From: Protoeuglena noctilucae
Taxonomy: Eukaryota; Chlorophyta; Pedinophyceae; Marsupiomonadales; Marsupiomonadaceae
Length of the DNA stretch: 64,000 bases
Assembly (NCBI GenBank): GCA_958009085.1
Contig: OY253674.1
Coordinates: forward strand, 186,001-250,000
Direction of reading: 5' to 3'
Position numbers and translations under genes: made by a program. Of this stretch, positions 33,101 to 46,929 are shown piece by piece (within the stretch, counting starts at the first letter, position 1; each line of letters opens with the position of its first letter). Under the pieces are notes generated by a model that was not told the DNA's origin, searched no databases, and saw only the letters and a list, made by a program, of their open reading frames with translations.

Positions 33101-36100
33101 TGTTATTGGTTTAAGTTGGCACGATATCACGCACGGTGGATCTCACATCACACATCGCACATTACGCATCACCCATCAAACTTGACATCAATCATCACCC
33201 ATCCCACATCCCACATCACCCATCGCACATCAAACACTCCGCATCACCCATCCCACACCATCCATCCCGCTCCCCACCTGGCCCCATCCCCCCCCGCCCC
33301 CTCCTCCTCCTCTCCCTCTGACCTCGCCAGCAGCGGCGTGACGGGGTAATACCGGGGGCGACCACGGCCATCCACAGCCACGCGGAGCTGCGGAGGAGGC
33401 GGGGAACGACACTAGGGTGAGATGGACCGATCATTTGCGATTGATAGTAATGATGCAACCCATAAACTACATGGATGAGCATGATTCATATTCATCCATC
33501 TTATGACTGGCACAATAATGTTACATCGCGGATTCGCCCCTGCTGTGTCCCAATCACCCCCATCCCCCACACACCACCCGACCACCCAACCACCCGCACC
33601 GACACCCTCACCCCCCACCCCCGCCAACCCCCATCCCCCCCTCACCAGCGCCTTGCGGACCGTCTGCGACCCCGCCCCGCGCCACGGCGACCGAATATTC
33701 AGCGGCCCGCTCCCCAGGCCCATCCCAGCCGACCCTTCACCGGGCGTCGACACGCCACCCGGACTGCGGCTCCTGTCCCTGTCAGCCCCGTCACCCCCCA
33801 GGCCCCTCAGTCTTGTAGGTGGCGACGGCAGCGTGCTAGGCTCGCGCTCCGGCGACGCAGAGGTGGCCCGGGCGGCTGGGGTGGTGCGGGCGGGGGTGGG
33901 CGGTGCGCCGACGGCTTTGGGGGCGCGGCGGGCGTGGCGGGCATCCCTCAGGCCCCGCTGCACCCTCTCCAGCCTCTGCAAGAGCTGCGCGAGCTTGCGG
34001 GAGCCCAGGTCCCATTCCTGGGGGGAGGGGGGGGGTGTGGGGTGTGGGGCGAGGGGTGTGTTATGGGCAACGCAACGCAAGGCTTGCGCTACTTTGCTAG
34101 GGGCTAGGGTGCATGACGGGTGGGTTTCAGTTCAAGTGCAGAACTCGCCCCTGCATCTATTCATCGTTATATATCAATAGAAATCGATAGATATCAATTT
34201 TAATACGCATGCCCATGCAACTTGCCTGTGCGTCCGTCACCCCATCAGCCCCCACGCTGCGCCTGGGCCCCTCCCCCCTGCACGCCGCCACCATCTCCCG
34301 TGCTTGGGGAAGCTGCCTTTCCACCACCGCCGCCAACGCGCACACGCACCCGAGGGCGTGCTCGAGCTCTTGCTCTGCATTGGCCTCTCGGGGTGGGAGG
34401 GGCGCGGAGGGGTCGTCACCTGAGAGGGGTGGGGGTGAGGGTGGGGGTGGGGGTGAAGGAATAGGAAGTGACGGGAGTAGTTGGGAGTGCGATAAGCTAA
34501 GCGCCCCTCACCTCCCGCTCCAATCTCTTCCTGCAGCGCCTCCCTCCGCACTTCGGCCTCGGCCAGTCGGTCCCTCAGGGCATCCCGACGCCTGCGCATC
34601 TGCCGCCACCCGCGCCCCAAAGCATCGACGGCGTCCGCGGTCTCTTTGATGGCCGACCAGAGGGACTCGACACCGCTCGCCGTGGCTGCGGGGGGTGGGG
34701 GTGGGGGTAGGGGGGTGAGAGTTGATCTCTATAGTGCCGGACCAAAGGGACTTGATTCCGCTAACTGTGGCTGCGGGGGTTGGAGAACCCAGGTAGCAAG
34801 CGACCACAGCTGCAATGGCAACCATCCTGGCACCTCTGCGCAATCATATTCTGCTTGCTAACCGCAAATCCCACATGATGTTCGCACTGGCTCATCACAC
34901 ACACAGGTCTTCTGAAACGCGGTGTCTAGGAAACGTCGCTTAGCAACTGCAGTCATGCAAGTATCACACACTGGTCACTCACTGGTCTTCTCGAAAGCTG
35001 TGTCTCAGAACCGTCGCTCAGCAACCACAGTCATACAAGCATCACACACACACTGACTCACTGGTCTTCTGGAAGGCCGTGTCGACCGTCGTGGCCCCCT
35101 GCCCCGCAGACGCCAAAGTGGCGAGGATGGCCTGGCACGCGGCGGCCTGCTTCCGGACCTCGTGCATCTTCGCAAGCATGTCGGACTCGATGGGGCGCGC
35201 GGGGGACGACTCCGGGAGCTGCGGGGGCGGACGGATGAGATGACGTTACTAAAATCGGAGGCGACCATCAGAGCTGTATGATAGGATCAGGCTGGCTTTG
35301 GAAGCCAAGCGTGTGTCGGTGCACATCCATGCACATCGTGCGGCATGGTGTAGCAATGCCAGTAACTCCAAATCACAAATCACGGTACCCTAACATAACC
35401 TCAATAAAACCCCAAACCCAACACCTCACCTCCGGGCTCGGCGCCTGCACGGCGGCCGGCGGCACGGGTTCTGGCGCCACGCCCCCTCTCTTGGTGTGGA
35501 AGGACACCAGTCGCCGCGCGGCCCCCGCCGACCCGCGAACCGGCGACCCGGGAGTGCGGGCGCGGGGCGGCGAGGGCGTCGGGCCCAGGGGCGAGCCGGG
35601 GGTGGGTGCCAATGAGGGGCTCGCCAAGGACGGGCTCGCTTCGGCTTTGACCGATAGCTTGGTGGCGACCAGGTCAGCCAGCTTGTCCAAAAGGCCCCGC
35701 GATGAGAGGAGGTCGAGCAGAGCGGCGTTGTCGAGGGTTTGGAGGGCAGCGGCGGTGGCCGCGGAGGGCTGCGGGGGTTGCGGGAAGCGGGGTGATAGTG
35801 GGCCAAAGGTCGCAGGGCCAGCCCACGCTAATGTCGCCAGCAGCGCAAGTTGCAATGGGTGGATAGGAGAAGCAAACAGGGCGGCGCGTTCACTATTAGC
35901 AACTGCAAGACTGCATCATCCCAAACAGCGCTCCCATCTATCTCCTCTACCACTCACCTTGCTCTCCTCCCCCTCCCCATCCGCGAACAGAGGGTTGGCC
36001 TTGGCAGAGATGGGCGAGGCACCCATCCCATTGAAATCCAGAGCCCTGGCGCCCTCAGCGCCGCGCCCGGCTGCCCCGGGAGCTGCGGCGGGCATGGGCG

Positions 36101-39100
36101 GTGTTGCGGGGCTGTCGGGGCTGCCTTGCGCCGCGGGCTTGCCGTGACCGGGCGCGGGGGTCTGCGGGAACGTGCAGGAATCGTGTATTGTGTGTTGCAG
36201 GGATCTACAATGTAATGTACTTTGCAAAGCCTTGGACGCAGTTGAGGTGCAGCTGCGCGGGGTGACAAAGGGCGATCGACGGTCCGCGACAGGCAGGCTG
36301 GCGCTGCTGATGGTGTGTGTCTGTTTTACATGTCTGCCTGTAAGCTATGCCCTGCTGTCGACATCGCAACGATGGCGGTGCATGGCGTACTTCCATGTAC
36401 TGCAGCGATGCCACGCCAAAAGTAAAGGATAGCTTACAAGCAGCCAGTCACAGCATGTACTACCAGTGATGTGCCATTGACGGAAGTGCGCAGCTCACAG
36501 GCACCATTACAGACCGGGTCCACCACGCTGTTCACCTGTGCAAAGGCAAACGCCGGGCCGTCCGCCTGCTTCCCTCCCGCAAAGGCAAAGGCGGTCCCTT
36601 GTGCCGCAGCAGTGCTGGGAACAGGGTTGGCCCACTTGGGAGTCACGGCCGGCTGCTGCATCGCTCGGTCCGACATGGGAGGTGGGGAGGGGGCCACCCC
36701 GGGCCTGCAGGGATGAAGCACGCAACACGAATGGGGCGAGGGTGTGACGATGGCTGACACCTGGAACGTATGTGAAAAAACAGAGTCCATACTATCAGTC
36801 AGTCCATAGTCTATACATATGTATATCTATGAGTTCTTATTACGACTCACTGCTGGGGTTTCGGAAACACGGGCGCCGCGAAGGCACCAGGCTGGGACAG
36901 AGCCGGCTGCGCGTGCATCGGGGCTTGGAAGGTAGTTAGCTGGGCAGACGGAGGGGCTTGGGAGGGAAAGGCCGTGGCAGCTGCAGCTGGAGCTTGGCCC
37001 TGGGCTTCCCCCGACGGCTTTGTCGACACGCGCCCTTGCGCTTGCGTCGGCTCTCGTCCCTGCCCCTGCATCAACGCGCTCCCCTGCCCCTGTGTCGCTT
37101 CCCGTCCCTGCGCGTTCACCACCACGAATCCCTCCTCGCCCTCCTCGTGGCCCTCCTCGCGGGCTTCCCCCGGAGTTGGTTCTGACACCGTCTCTGACGC
37201 CAGATCGCTGTCGTCGTAGTCAGAGGCCCCGAACACTGCGGAGGGCGCAGAGTCAATAATGGATGATCGCTAAACGATTGCTGGACAATTTGACAAAGCC
37301 AAGCTGTCATTTGATGCGACGGAGCAGCCTCAACAGCGATAGCCACGCAAGCGTGTCTTTGTCTCACAGGCACGCACAGGCACGAGAGAGAGTAAAGCAC
37401 AAGGTGGGGTGTGTGAGAGACAGGAAGAGGGTGTATGCCTGCCTGTGAGAGACCGCATTGATCACAAACAGTCCTCAGCCCCCTTGCCTGGGATGGGGGC
37501 GGGGCGCGCGAGGGCGAGGTTGCGGGGGAGGGCGGTCATGGGGCGGGGGTCCGAGACGACGCCACCGGGCCTGGCGTAGTGGGACTTGTCGACGGAGCCG
37601 ACCGAAAAGACTCTGCGGGTTTAAGTGAGGTGAGTGGAAACATGGGACTTGTTACCAGACACCATCACCTTAGTAGCGCTCATGAGCTTGAGTGAGAAGA
37701 CAGGCGGCATGCCGACCGTAGATGGGTGGTCTGGTGAGTGCAATACACTGACTATACATCAAACCCCCATAACAAGGGCATCCAGACCACCCAAGCGCGC
37801 ACCTGAGCCGACCGTCGGACGTGGCAATGATGACGACGGGCGAGGGCGGCAGCGAAGGGCTGTCGACGGCGTCCGTCGGGTCGTAGAGCTCCTGCAGACC
37901 CGCAGGCAGCTTGCAGAGGGACACGCCGAGACCGACGACGAAGTTGTCCGCTGCAGAGAGCAAATACGAGAGCGAATGAGAGAGCTGAGCATCGTGTTAA
38001 GAGAATGTGGCCAAGCCAGCCCTAATCGTTCCAATCCGCACTTTGCATTATAGCTGCATCGAATAACGGCGATAACAAGCAACCCGGCGCGGGTCGCAAT
38101 CGCGGCGAGCGTCACCTGCATCCGATGCAGGGTCGCTCTTGTCAAAGGGGATGCGCACGTCCCTGTCCTCCACCGCCTCGACGCCGGCGAGCTTCGCGGG
38201 GAGCAGGATATTCAAGTGGTAGTCGTAGGCCCAGCGATGGGCGACGAGCGCGGCGCCGAAGCCGGGGACTGCGGGCGGGGCAGCGCAAAGGTTGCAGCGC
38301 GTGAAAACACGAACATCCGCCGGCCGCGCTGCCCGACTTAGGTGCGGGTGACATCTCTGCGGCGCAACTCACTCTTGGCAACGAGCAGGTGCTGCCCCGG
38401 CGGCTCCCGCGGGTCCGCGCTGGGCGTGGGCGACGGCCACAGGACGCCCAAATGGGCCGCCTGCGTCCTTGCCCCCAGGTCACGCCCCGAACTGCCCAGC
38501 ACCAATGCGACTCCATCCACCTGCCCGCCAGGATCCGCCTTCGCCGGCCGCTCCTCAAGCAGGAGCCTGCAAGTGCAAGAGAGGAGAGAGAGCACTCGTG
38601 TGCTACACTCATCACACCATACATGCCTGGGCTGCGCCTCGCCGACCCACTCCCCGCTCGCCTGTCGGGAGCGAGCCAAGCCAGGGACCCCACCGCGATC
38701 CCATCGGCCATCTGTGGCGCAACCACTGCCGCCTGGGCGATGCGGGTGCCCTCTTGATCCATCTTCGCCAGCACCACCCTGTCTCGCAGGGACATGGCCA
38801 GCAGGGCGCCGTCGGGGCTGCTCAAGACGGCGCAGGCGTCGCCGGGCGCATCGCCCAGCGGCCCAAGCCCACCCGCGCCCTCCCACACCCGTCCCACGAG
38901 CAGTCGCCCACCGCTTGTCACCGCCACCAGGCACCCGGGCAGGGATGCCAGCGAGTCACCCCGCGCCCAGCACGCGGACCGGAGCGCGTCGCCCCGCGGC
39001 GCGACGAGGACGGAGAGCGGGGCCGGCGCGGTCGACAGGGCAGCGGTGGCGTAGACGGCAATGCCACCGGGACCCATAACAGCAAGGGCCGCTCCGTCAT

Positions 39101-39566
39101 GAGAGAACTCGACCCACGCGGGGGCGCCGATGCCTCCCGGAACGCCGAGCGCGGACGCACGGAGCGACTCCGGGTCTTGTGGCTTTGTTTTCTTGTCGTC
39201 TTCTCCCGGCTGGGCCCGTGCTACCAGCGCCGACACTGGCATGGCGAAGACGCCCTGGGGCAGCACGGCCGCGCACAGGTCCATGCCCGGAGCGATGGAT
39301 ACGGTATTCGCTTCCGCGGGGACCTGCCAGGGGCCCTGCGCGGCGCCCTGCGGGGACGGACGAGGAGTTACGGTGTGCATGACCGCCTGCGGCCCGAGTG
39401 ACTCGAGGTGGCGGGAAATACCCTCACGCATCGTCGCGGTATATACCTGGAAGTAAACGACCCCATAAGAGTGGAAGAATAGCGACGCCGGCTCCTCCTC
39501 AGGCTGGAGCTCCGGCTGGGGGAGCTCCACCACCGGGGCCCCGTTCATGGCCGAGCGCCCCGGCAC
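30115..39566 (-). CDS. NUP214: NUP214/NUP159-type FG nucleoporin
   Basis: A cytoplasmic-face nuclear-pore protein for mRNA export. It has 18 exons on the minus strand: 39566-39447, 39347-38662, 38566-38373, 38268-38116, 37950-37803, 37612-37488, 37235-36851, 36704-36536, 36161-35958, 35768-35430, 35218-35062, 34685-34512, 34419-34226, 34017-33646, 33387-33323, 33058-32917, 32719-32125, 31886-30115. They total 1997 aa and every phase closes. Order matches NUP214: an N-terminal beta-propeller-like region (EFSHDGAALAVMG, DACAVLSSPDGALLAMSL), a middle part with short coiled coils (RDALRDRLAEAEVRREALQEE), and about 700 residues of FG repeats (SAFG, GFGQPA, GGFGGQGS). Introns 2 (GCGAGC), 13 (GCAAGT) and probably 6 (GCAAGG) start with GC. 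Propeller homology is weak by eye; domain order and FG repeats carry the call. Confidence 0.83.
34735..35070 (-). repeat. tandem copies of NUP214 exon-intron junctions in one intron
   Basis: The intron 35061-34686 holds about three copies of a unit of roughly 80 bp that includes the end of the preceding exon and its GTGAGT donor (near 35060-35080, 34975-34995 and 34905-34925). It also holds a diverged copy of the start of the following exon at 34735-34775. Both flanks of the same intron are thus duplicated inward. Confidence 0.8.
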
Positions 39567-40440
39567 GCGCCGTCCTCCGGACGTATCAAAGGATTAATCC
39601 TGAGGTGGTAGGTGCGCGAGATCGTCTGGCGCGGGGTCTGCGCGCGAAGCTGGGCACGAGCCGGCGAAGCGCGAAGTGTGGCGGGGCCATCGTGGCTGTG
39701 TCAAGCTTCCACGACATGCGCGGGCCTTTGTCAAGGAAGGCCACCATCGATGGCGAGTGACCGCAGCCTGAAGGCCGCGAGGAAGGCCTCAAATGCGCAC
39801 AGGCGCTCGCAGCCCAGCGGCTCGGACCCTTCCGCCGCTCACGGGCGGCAGATTTGTCTGTGGAGCTGGCCGTGCTGCATAGTAAGCGACAGCATTGCTC
39901 TGATCATGCCGCACGCACCTGTCGTCCCCAGCGGAGTCGCCATCTGGATGGGCCAGTGCAAACAAGCTGATTGGATCAGCGCGTGCCCAGGATCCCTCCA
40001 AAGCACACTTTCTGAACACTTGTGGCGGACCTGCATCGGCGATCGACCTTGACCAGCCCGCAAATGCCTGAAATGTTTGCCCGTGCCAGCGACACGGTGT
40101 CTTTTCCCCCTTCCTGATGTTCCTGAGCGACGGATGGCGCCAGCGTTGCGTCATTCGGTGCATGTAGTTGCCGTTCTAGTCTCTGCTGTAACAAATACTT
40201 CGCGGATCGGCGCGCCCGAGCACTCAATGCAGCGTTGCGCTTCCCCACCAGGTTTTGTCCGACGCTTTGAGAAACAGATCGTGTGCTTTGCGTGAAATCA
40301 ATCGTTACTTAGTTGTCTCCTCCTGCTTGGTCAGGGCAAGGCTCTGGTGCAGTTTCCCCTCGGAGAGTAGGCGTGGGCGGCTGGGCTGGGGGACAGCTCC
40401 CGCCTGCGCACCTGGGCGGGGCTGAGCGGGATCCGTCGCG
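39567..40440. promoter_or_regulatory. divergent intergenic region between NUP214 and RRP44
   Basis: About 870 bp lie between two head-to-head starts. Open frames up to 146 codons occur on both strands but show no motif and no in-phase exon chain. It probably contains both promoters. No specific element was recognised. Confidence 0.4.
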
Positions 40441-43400
40441 ATGCTCAAGAGCAAGGCCTTCATCAAGGTTGGACGCGCCGCCCTTTGGAAGCCCTTCAGA
40501 AGCCACAGTGGCGCAGCGAGCCTGCGACCGCGCAGGGCATGGCCGCGTCGCTTCGGGAGAGGCCCTCCCGCTCGTCCTCGCGTCGATGTGATCGCCAAGC
40601 CACTCTATATGTTCCGCAGAAGACCCGGAAGGGCGCCGTGAGCAAGGTGGTGCGGGAGCACTACCTCCGCGATGACATTTCGTGCGGGTCGGCCTCTTGC
40701 GCGTCGTGCGCGGCCCCGGAGGCCGGCGCGCCGCTCTCCGCGGGCCCCGGCGTCACGTACCTGGTCGTCGACACCAATGTGGTCCTCCACCAGCTCGATT
40801 TGCTGGAGCACGCGTCGGTGGCGAACGTCGTTCTCCCGTCCGTGGCGCTCGAGGAGGCCCGCAAGCGCAACCACGCGGCCTATACGCGCGCGCGTGCGAT
40901 CGCCTCGACTTCCGATCGCCATTTCTACGTCTTCGCCAATGAGAACCACAGGGACACGTTCGTGGAGGCGAGTCAGGGCTGGGTGTCATTGTCACTTGTC
41001 ATGTTGTCATGGCACAGCTGCTGTCTCTGGGCTTTAGCTATGGTTTCCATCGGCTATATCTGCTGCATGCGCTGTAGCGGCAACTCGTGCGCCACCGATG
41101 GCACCTTCCCCACACCTCCAGCATGTGACTGCCACGTCTCATGCAGCACGTTCGGTATCGCACCCGCCCACCCTCCGCGCCCCCGCAGACGCTGCCCGGC
41201 GAGTCCCCGAACGACCGCAACGACCGCGCCATTCGCCGCGCTGCCAAATGGTACGCTGAGCATCTGGCGGGCAAGGGAATCAATGTCGTGCTTCTGTCCG
41301 ACGACGCTGACAACCGCGCAAAGGCAGAAGGTGAAATGAAGCATCGGAGAGATGAAGCATTGGAGACACAAAGCGATGTGTGTGCATTATAAGCAAGCAC
41401 GCTGGTCCGCGCTCGCTTGACGCCCATGTCTCTGTCTAAGCTCTCATCGCACCTTCCAGGACCCATCTATTCTATCACACACAGCATGCTCCTGACCCAT
41501 CGCCACCCCACCACCCCCTCCCGCAGAGGACGGCATCCGCGCCCTCTCCACGTCCCAATTCGCCGAGTCCAAAGCCTCAGAGTGCCCAGACCTGGCGGAC
41601 CGAGTCGCGATGCGCGACGCTCACCCGCTGAACAAAGAAGAGCACCGGGATAGCCGGGGCGGGAAGCGGACGAGGCTGGCGCTCTATCCGGAGCACTTGC
41701 CTGAGGCGGAGCTGCTGGCTGGCGTGCGGGGGGGCAGGCGAGTGGGGGGCATTGGGGATGGGGGATATGTGAGGTGCTGAGTGGGGTGCACGGGGGCAGG
41801 CGAGTGGGGGGCCTTCCAAGGGGCTCGGGGATGTGTGAGGTGCTGGGTGGGGTGTGCGAGGGTAGGCGGGCGGGGGGCATTGTTACGGGGGGACGTGTGA
41901 GGTGCTGGCTGGGCAGTGGTGTGCTCTATGCAAAGTCCTGTCACCTACATGTCTCGTTGCAACCCCTGCAGGTTCCACCAGGGCCCCATCCGCATGTCCC
42001 GGTATAACCCCTTCGAGGGTTTCCTGGCTTCCGAGTCCGTCGGCCGCGACATCATCGTTTCTGGCAAGCTGGAGCTGAACCGGGCCATGGACGGGGACGT
42101 GGCGGTCGTGGAGCTCCTGCCGCAGGAGCAGTGGAGGGGCGAGGCCAGGGAATTGCCGCAGGAGGTGAGGGGGCTGCTGGGTTGTTGGGACGTGCGTGTG
42201 TACCTGCTCGTGCGCTTTTTGCTGAAGTACAGTCAAGCTGAGGCGGCAGCTGGATCGCTTGGTGAAGTACCTGGATGCGCATATCGTGCTATGCAACGCA
42301 CATCGTGCTTTACACCGCACATTGTGCCACACACCGCACTTCGCAGGGCGGCGAGGCGGGAGAGCCGAAGGAGCAGGGAGCCGCGGGCATTGCGGATTGG
42401 AGCCTGGGATCGAATCAGGTGGACGCGGTGGGTGCGGGGGCGCGCAAGCCGTGCGGGCGGGTGGTGGGCATCCTGCGCCGTGCGTGGCGCAGTCGGGGCT
42501 ACTGCGGGAGCCTGCTTGCGCCGGACAGGGTGGGCGGCAGCCAGAGCCTGCTCTTTCTGCCCGTCGACCGGCGCATCCCCAAGGTGCGCGCTTGCTGCGT
42601 GGGACAGGGGCAGCGTGGGCTCTTTAGCAAACAGCATGGGTTGATGTGCGCTTGCAGCGATGGTGACGCCATGGTGTGCCACATGGGTCGTGCGCCACAG
42701 CATACTCAACATCCATGTTTAAAATCCATTATTTGAATACCCGCGTTTGCAGATCCGGATCCGGACGCGCCAGGCCGAGCAGCTGCTGGGCAAGCGCCTG
42801 GTGGTGGCGATCGACGACTGGCCCGCCACGGACAGCCACCCCCAGGGCCACTACGTCCGCACCCTGGGGGAGGCGGGGACCATCGACACCGAGACTGAAG
42901 TGGTGCTGCACGAGCACGACGTCAACTCGGCGCCCTTCACCCAGGCGAGGCCGGCGCCAGTGTTGTATTGTTGCGGGTAGTGTTGCGGGTTCTAGGTTCT
43001 GCCCTATGGGGCTGCAGCACAGGGTGGGTGTGGGGTGGCAGTGTTGTTAGGAGTAGTGTTGCGGGTTTTCCCCACTGGTGCTACAGCACAGCGTGGGGGT
43101 GGTGAGGTGTAACTCGGTGGCTGCGAGCGTCGATATACATATTTGTTTCTTCCGTGTCTTGCAGGCTGTCCTTAACTGCGTGCCCCTGCTGCCCTGGGAA
43201 GTGGCGGACGAGCACCGCAAGCAGCCCCACCGGGGTGAGTCGCTGTGGCTGTCTGCTGTGCTGCTCGGGCTACGTTGGGCTGTGCTGATGGGCGATCAGT
43301 CTGTCACAAGCAACTCGGCTCAGCTCAGCTCAGCTCAGCTCAGCTCAGCTCAGCTCAGCTCTGCTCTGCTCTGCTCTGCTCTGCTCTGCTCTGCTCTGCT

Positions 43401-46400
43401 CTGCTCTGCTCTGTTACCATCCTCGCCGTCCCTGTCACACCCGCAGAGGACCTGCGTCACGTGTGCGTCATGTCGGTGGATCCGCCCAACTGCAAGGACA
43501 TCGACGATGCCCTTCACATCCGGGACCTGGGGGACGGCACGCTCGAGGCGGGGGTGCACATCGCGGACGTGTCGGAGTTCGTGAGGCCGGGCACGGCGGT
43601 GGACAAGGTGAGCGGAGATGGGCAGTGCAGTGCTGTGGGCGACGTGGGGGTGGAGATGAGATGAGATGGGCAGGGCTGTGCATGCGGTGTGGGGATGTGA
43701 GGTGGACAGTGTTGTGAGGCCGGGGACGGCGGTGGCTAAGGTGGGTAGAAGGGCCTGCGATGTGCAGTTGGCAGTGTTGTTGCCGACAGTGCCCCACCCC
43801 TCACCCCGCAGGAGGCGTCTCTTCGTAGCACGACCACGTACCTGGTATAGCCACGAGATGAGCAGTCGGCAGTGCTGTTGACAGTGCCCCATCTATCGCC
43901 CCCCGCAGGAGGCGTCTCTTCGTAGCACGACCACATACCTGGTGCAAAGGCGTATCGACATGCTGCCCAAGGCACTGACGGAGGAGATCTGCTCGCTGAA
44001 GGCCAACGTGGAGCGACTCACCTTCTCCGTGATATGGAGACTCACGCCGGTGACGGCGGAGCACGGAGCACAGTGTGCGCGGTGTGACTGACGACGGGTC
44101 ACACTGACGGTCGATCCAGCCGACAGTAATGTCGTTTTGGAATGGCAGCTGGCATGCGGCGACCGCAAGCAATGTGTACCATGGTACATCTCCCAAGCAC
44201 ATGCCATGACAGCACGTGCCATGACAGCACGTGCCATGACAGCACGGGGCCTCACGCATACACCCAGCATACACCCCTCTCCCCGGCCCTCACATCGTTT
44301 CCCCGCGCGCCACCGTCCCCTCAGGAGGGCGACGTGCTGGAATCGCGTTTCACCAAGGGTCTGATCCGCTCCCGCGCCGCTCTGACCTACGCGGAGGCGC
44401 AATCGCGCATCGACGATCCGAACGACAAGAGCGACATCGCTGCGTCGCTGCGGCTCATGAACGACCTCGCCAAGAACCTCCGCCGGCGGAGATTCCAGGC
44501 CGGGGCTCTCGAGGCGCGTCGCGGGGCTGCGGCTGTGTTGCACGCTCGCACTCGCGCTCACACACCCACGCACGCCCACGCGCGCACTCGGTGACCGATC
44601 CTTGGCTGTCAGTCGCTACGGCTCGACCCCGGCGGTGTCGGGTTCGAATCCCGTTGGCGATTTGACTCTCCTTTTCTCCTCCGCAGCTGGCGTCCCCCGA
44701 GGTCAAGTTCCGCATCGACCCCGACACGCTTGAGCCCAAGGAGGTGTCGGTGTATGAAACGCGGGACACGAACCGAATGGTCGAGGAGCTCATGCTGCTG
44801 GTGAGTGAGCGAGGCATGCTGAATAGTAAGGGTTTGCTGCAGGTGAGGTGGGCAAGGGCATGGAGTGGAATGGACGTGTGTCAGAGTGATATGGATAGTA
44901 GCATGCACGTGACAGAGTGAGATGGAACTCGTGCTGGGGTTCGAGGGGCATAGACATGGGATGGGTGTGCGAGTGATAGAGTGAGCGCACAGCTGCTGGC
45001 TGTTCCATATACTCCTCCCCTAATGACCCTCACTCCTCTCTCCCTTTATCCCCACCCTCCTCTCCCCTCTCCACCCCCCAGGCCAACGCGACGGTCGCCG
45101 AGCGCATTCTCCACTCTTTCCCCGCCTGCTCCGTCCTGCGCCGCCACCCCACCCCCACCGAAGAGATGTTCGCCCCACTGGTGGGCGCCGCGGCATCTGC
45201 CGGCTTTACTGTTGACGTCACCACCAGCCTGGCCCTCAGCAAGTCCCTCGACAAGTGCGTGCGAGAAGCCGACGCCTTCTTCAACAAACTCATCAGGCGA
45301 GATGCAATGGGATGTGTGGAATCTGTGTGGGACCAATCTTGATGCTCAGTTACTAGGTACGCGACACCGACGCCTTCTTTAACAAACTCGTCAGGCGAGA
45401 GGGGTGGTGATGTGCGGGACCAGCGATGTACAGCTAGCACCTTTGCACCCCCTTGTGTGACTGCGACAGTCACCAACAGTCACGAGCTGTTGCCAAGCTC
45501 CCCATACAAACCCCGCCCCCCAACTCCCACCCAACCCGCTCACCCTCCCCACCCCCCAATATCACAGCCACCCGCTGCACTACCCCACCCATCCCACCCC
45601 CAACCCCCCCCTCACCCTTACCCACCCCCCAGGATCATGGCGACCCGCTGCATGACTCAGGCGGTCTATTTCAACACGGCAGAGCACTCACGCCCCGAAT
45701 TTTATCACTACGGCCTCGCCATGCCCCTCTACACCCACTTCACCTCCCCCATCCGGCGATACGCCGACGTGTTCGTGCACCGCCTCCTCGCGGCCGCCAT
45801 TGGACTCGAACCCCTGCCGGACAGGTGAGGGTTGGCATGGCGGCATGCGTTGGTGTGCTTTGCTTGCATTGGACCTGAACCCCGCAGTATGCCCCCTTCC
45901 CTCACTGCCATCCATCCACCCTTATACTCACCTTATCCCTTCTTAATCACTGCCGTTCGCACCTTATGCGCCATACCCACCCCATATCGCACCCACGTGA
46001 ACTCACCCCCACCCCTTCTCACCCACCTGCAGCTCCTTCGGCGACCGTTCGCGCCTCAACGCGGTCGTGGACAACATCAACACCCGCCACCGCAACGCCC
46101 AGTTCGCCGGCCGCGCCTCCTCCGAGCTGTTCATGACGCAGTACTTCAGCGGCAAGACACAACATGCGGACGGGCGGGTGGTGCGGGTCCGGCGCAATGC
46201 GGTGGTGGTGTTCCTGCCCAAGTACGGCGTCGAGGGGGTGGTGTACCTGGGGGAGAAGGGGTCCAAGGAGGTGAGAGTGGTTGAGGGGTGTGTGTTCGGG
46301 ATTGATGGGTTTTGTCGGAGCATGTGGGCTTGCGAGGAAGGGTGTCGTGTGGTGCGGCTATCAGTGGTGGCTTGGACAGGGTGCCGAGGAGTGACAGGAT

Positions 46401-46701
46401 GTCGGGACATGAACGAGCATTGCATTTGCCGCTTTGCTTGCCGCTGTTGTTGGATGTGCTGTGCTGCGGCCTTTTGCTGCCCCCCTCCTTCGTGCAACGG
46501 GGTCTCTTGTCGTTTCACTGACTGCAGTGGGAGATGAACGAGGGAGAGTCGGAGGTGCGGAATGGAAAGACGGGGCAGACGCTGCGGGTCTTTGACGCCG
46601 TGGGGGCCGTCATCACCGTCACCGACCACGGGCACGGGCGCAGGGAGCTGACCATCGCGCTCGCGGACCGGGGCCAGGTGCCCAAGGAGGAGCTCGTTTG
46701 A
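40441..46701 (+). CDS. DIS3: exosome 3'-5' exoribonuclease RRP44/DIS3
   Basis: Catalytic subunit of the RNA exosome. It has 16 exons: 40441-40467, 40620-40967, 41189-41330, 41527-41737, 41972-42164, 42347-42583, 42753-42944, 43165-43234, 43447-43607, 43909-44049, 44325-44513, 44687-44800, 45082-45296, 45633-45824, 46033-46270, 46528-46701. They give 947 aa (human 958). The N-terminus MLKSKAFIK...[11 protein letters not shown] and the CR3 cysteines CGSASCASC match the family, followed by a PIN domain ([21 protein letters not shown]) and OB folds. The RNB domain has [14 protein letters not shown] with the metal-binding Asp residues at about 485, 491, 493 and 494, then [18 protein letters not shown] and a C-terminal S1 region. 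Five of 15 introns start with GC (40968, 41738, 42945, 44514, 45297). Confidence 0.96.
43316..43413. repeat. pentanucleotide microsatellite in an RRP44 intron
   Basis: About eight CAGCT units (43321-43360) pass directly into about ten CTGCT units (43361-43410) just upstream of the acceptor at 43446. The second array lengthens the polypyrimidine tract of this intron. Confidence 0.95.
43700..45402 (+). repeat. exon-edge copies inside RRP44 introns
   Basis: The end of the exon 43447-43607 (GTGAGGCCGGGCACGGCGGT) is copied near 43706-43745. The start of the exon at 43909 is copied with its own CAG acceptor at 43803-43850. The end of the exon 45082-45296 (GACGCCTTCTTCAACAAACT) plus its GCGAGA donor is copied at 45368-45402. 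Further upstream, the GC donor at 41738 is copied twice, near 41800 and 41865. Confidence 0.88.
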
Positions 46702-46929
46702 AACAGCTGCAGTTGAATGACGGGGAAAGCGGGAGAGGGCTGAGCACGTCCATTGTGCACATTGTGCTGCACTCTGGCACTGTGCGGTCACACGGGCTCT
46801 CAGACCTGCTGCCTGGCACTCCAGTCAGTGATGGCGCATTTCCGTCTGCGGGCGAAGTGGCCGGTCCCATCCTGAGCCAGCTTGGCATCTCTTTCCATCT
46901 GTGCTAAGAAATCCTGCGAGGCGCTTTGC

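Noticed and set aside
44600-44670. A tRNA-like B box (GGTTCGAATCC with a perfect T-arm stem) inside an RRP44 intron
   Set aside because: No matching acceptor stem, D arm or anticodon arm could be built from the upstream 60 bases, so it is at most a chance match or a decayed tRNA fragment.
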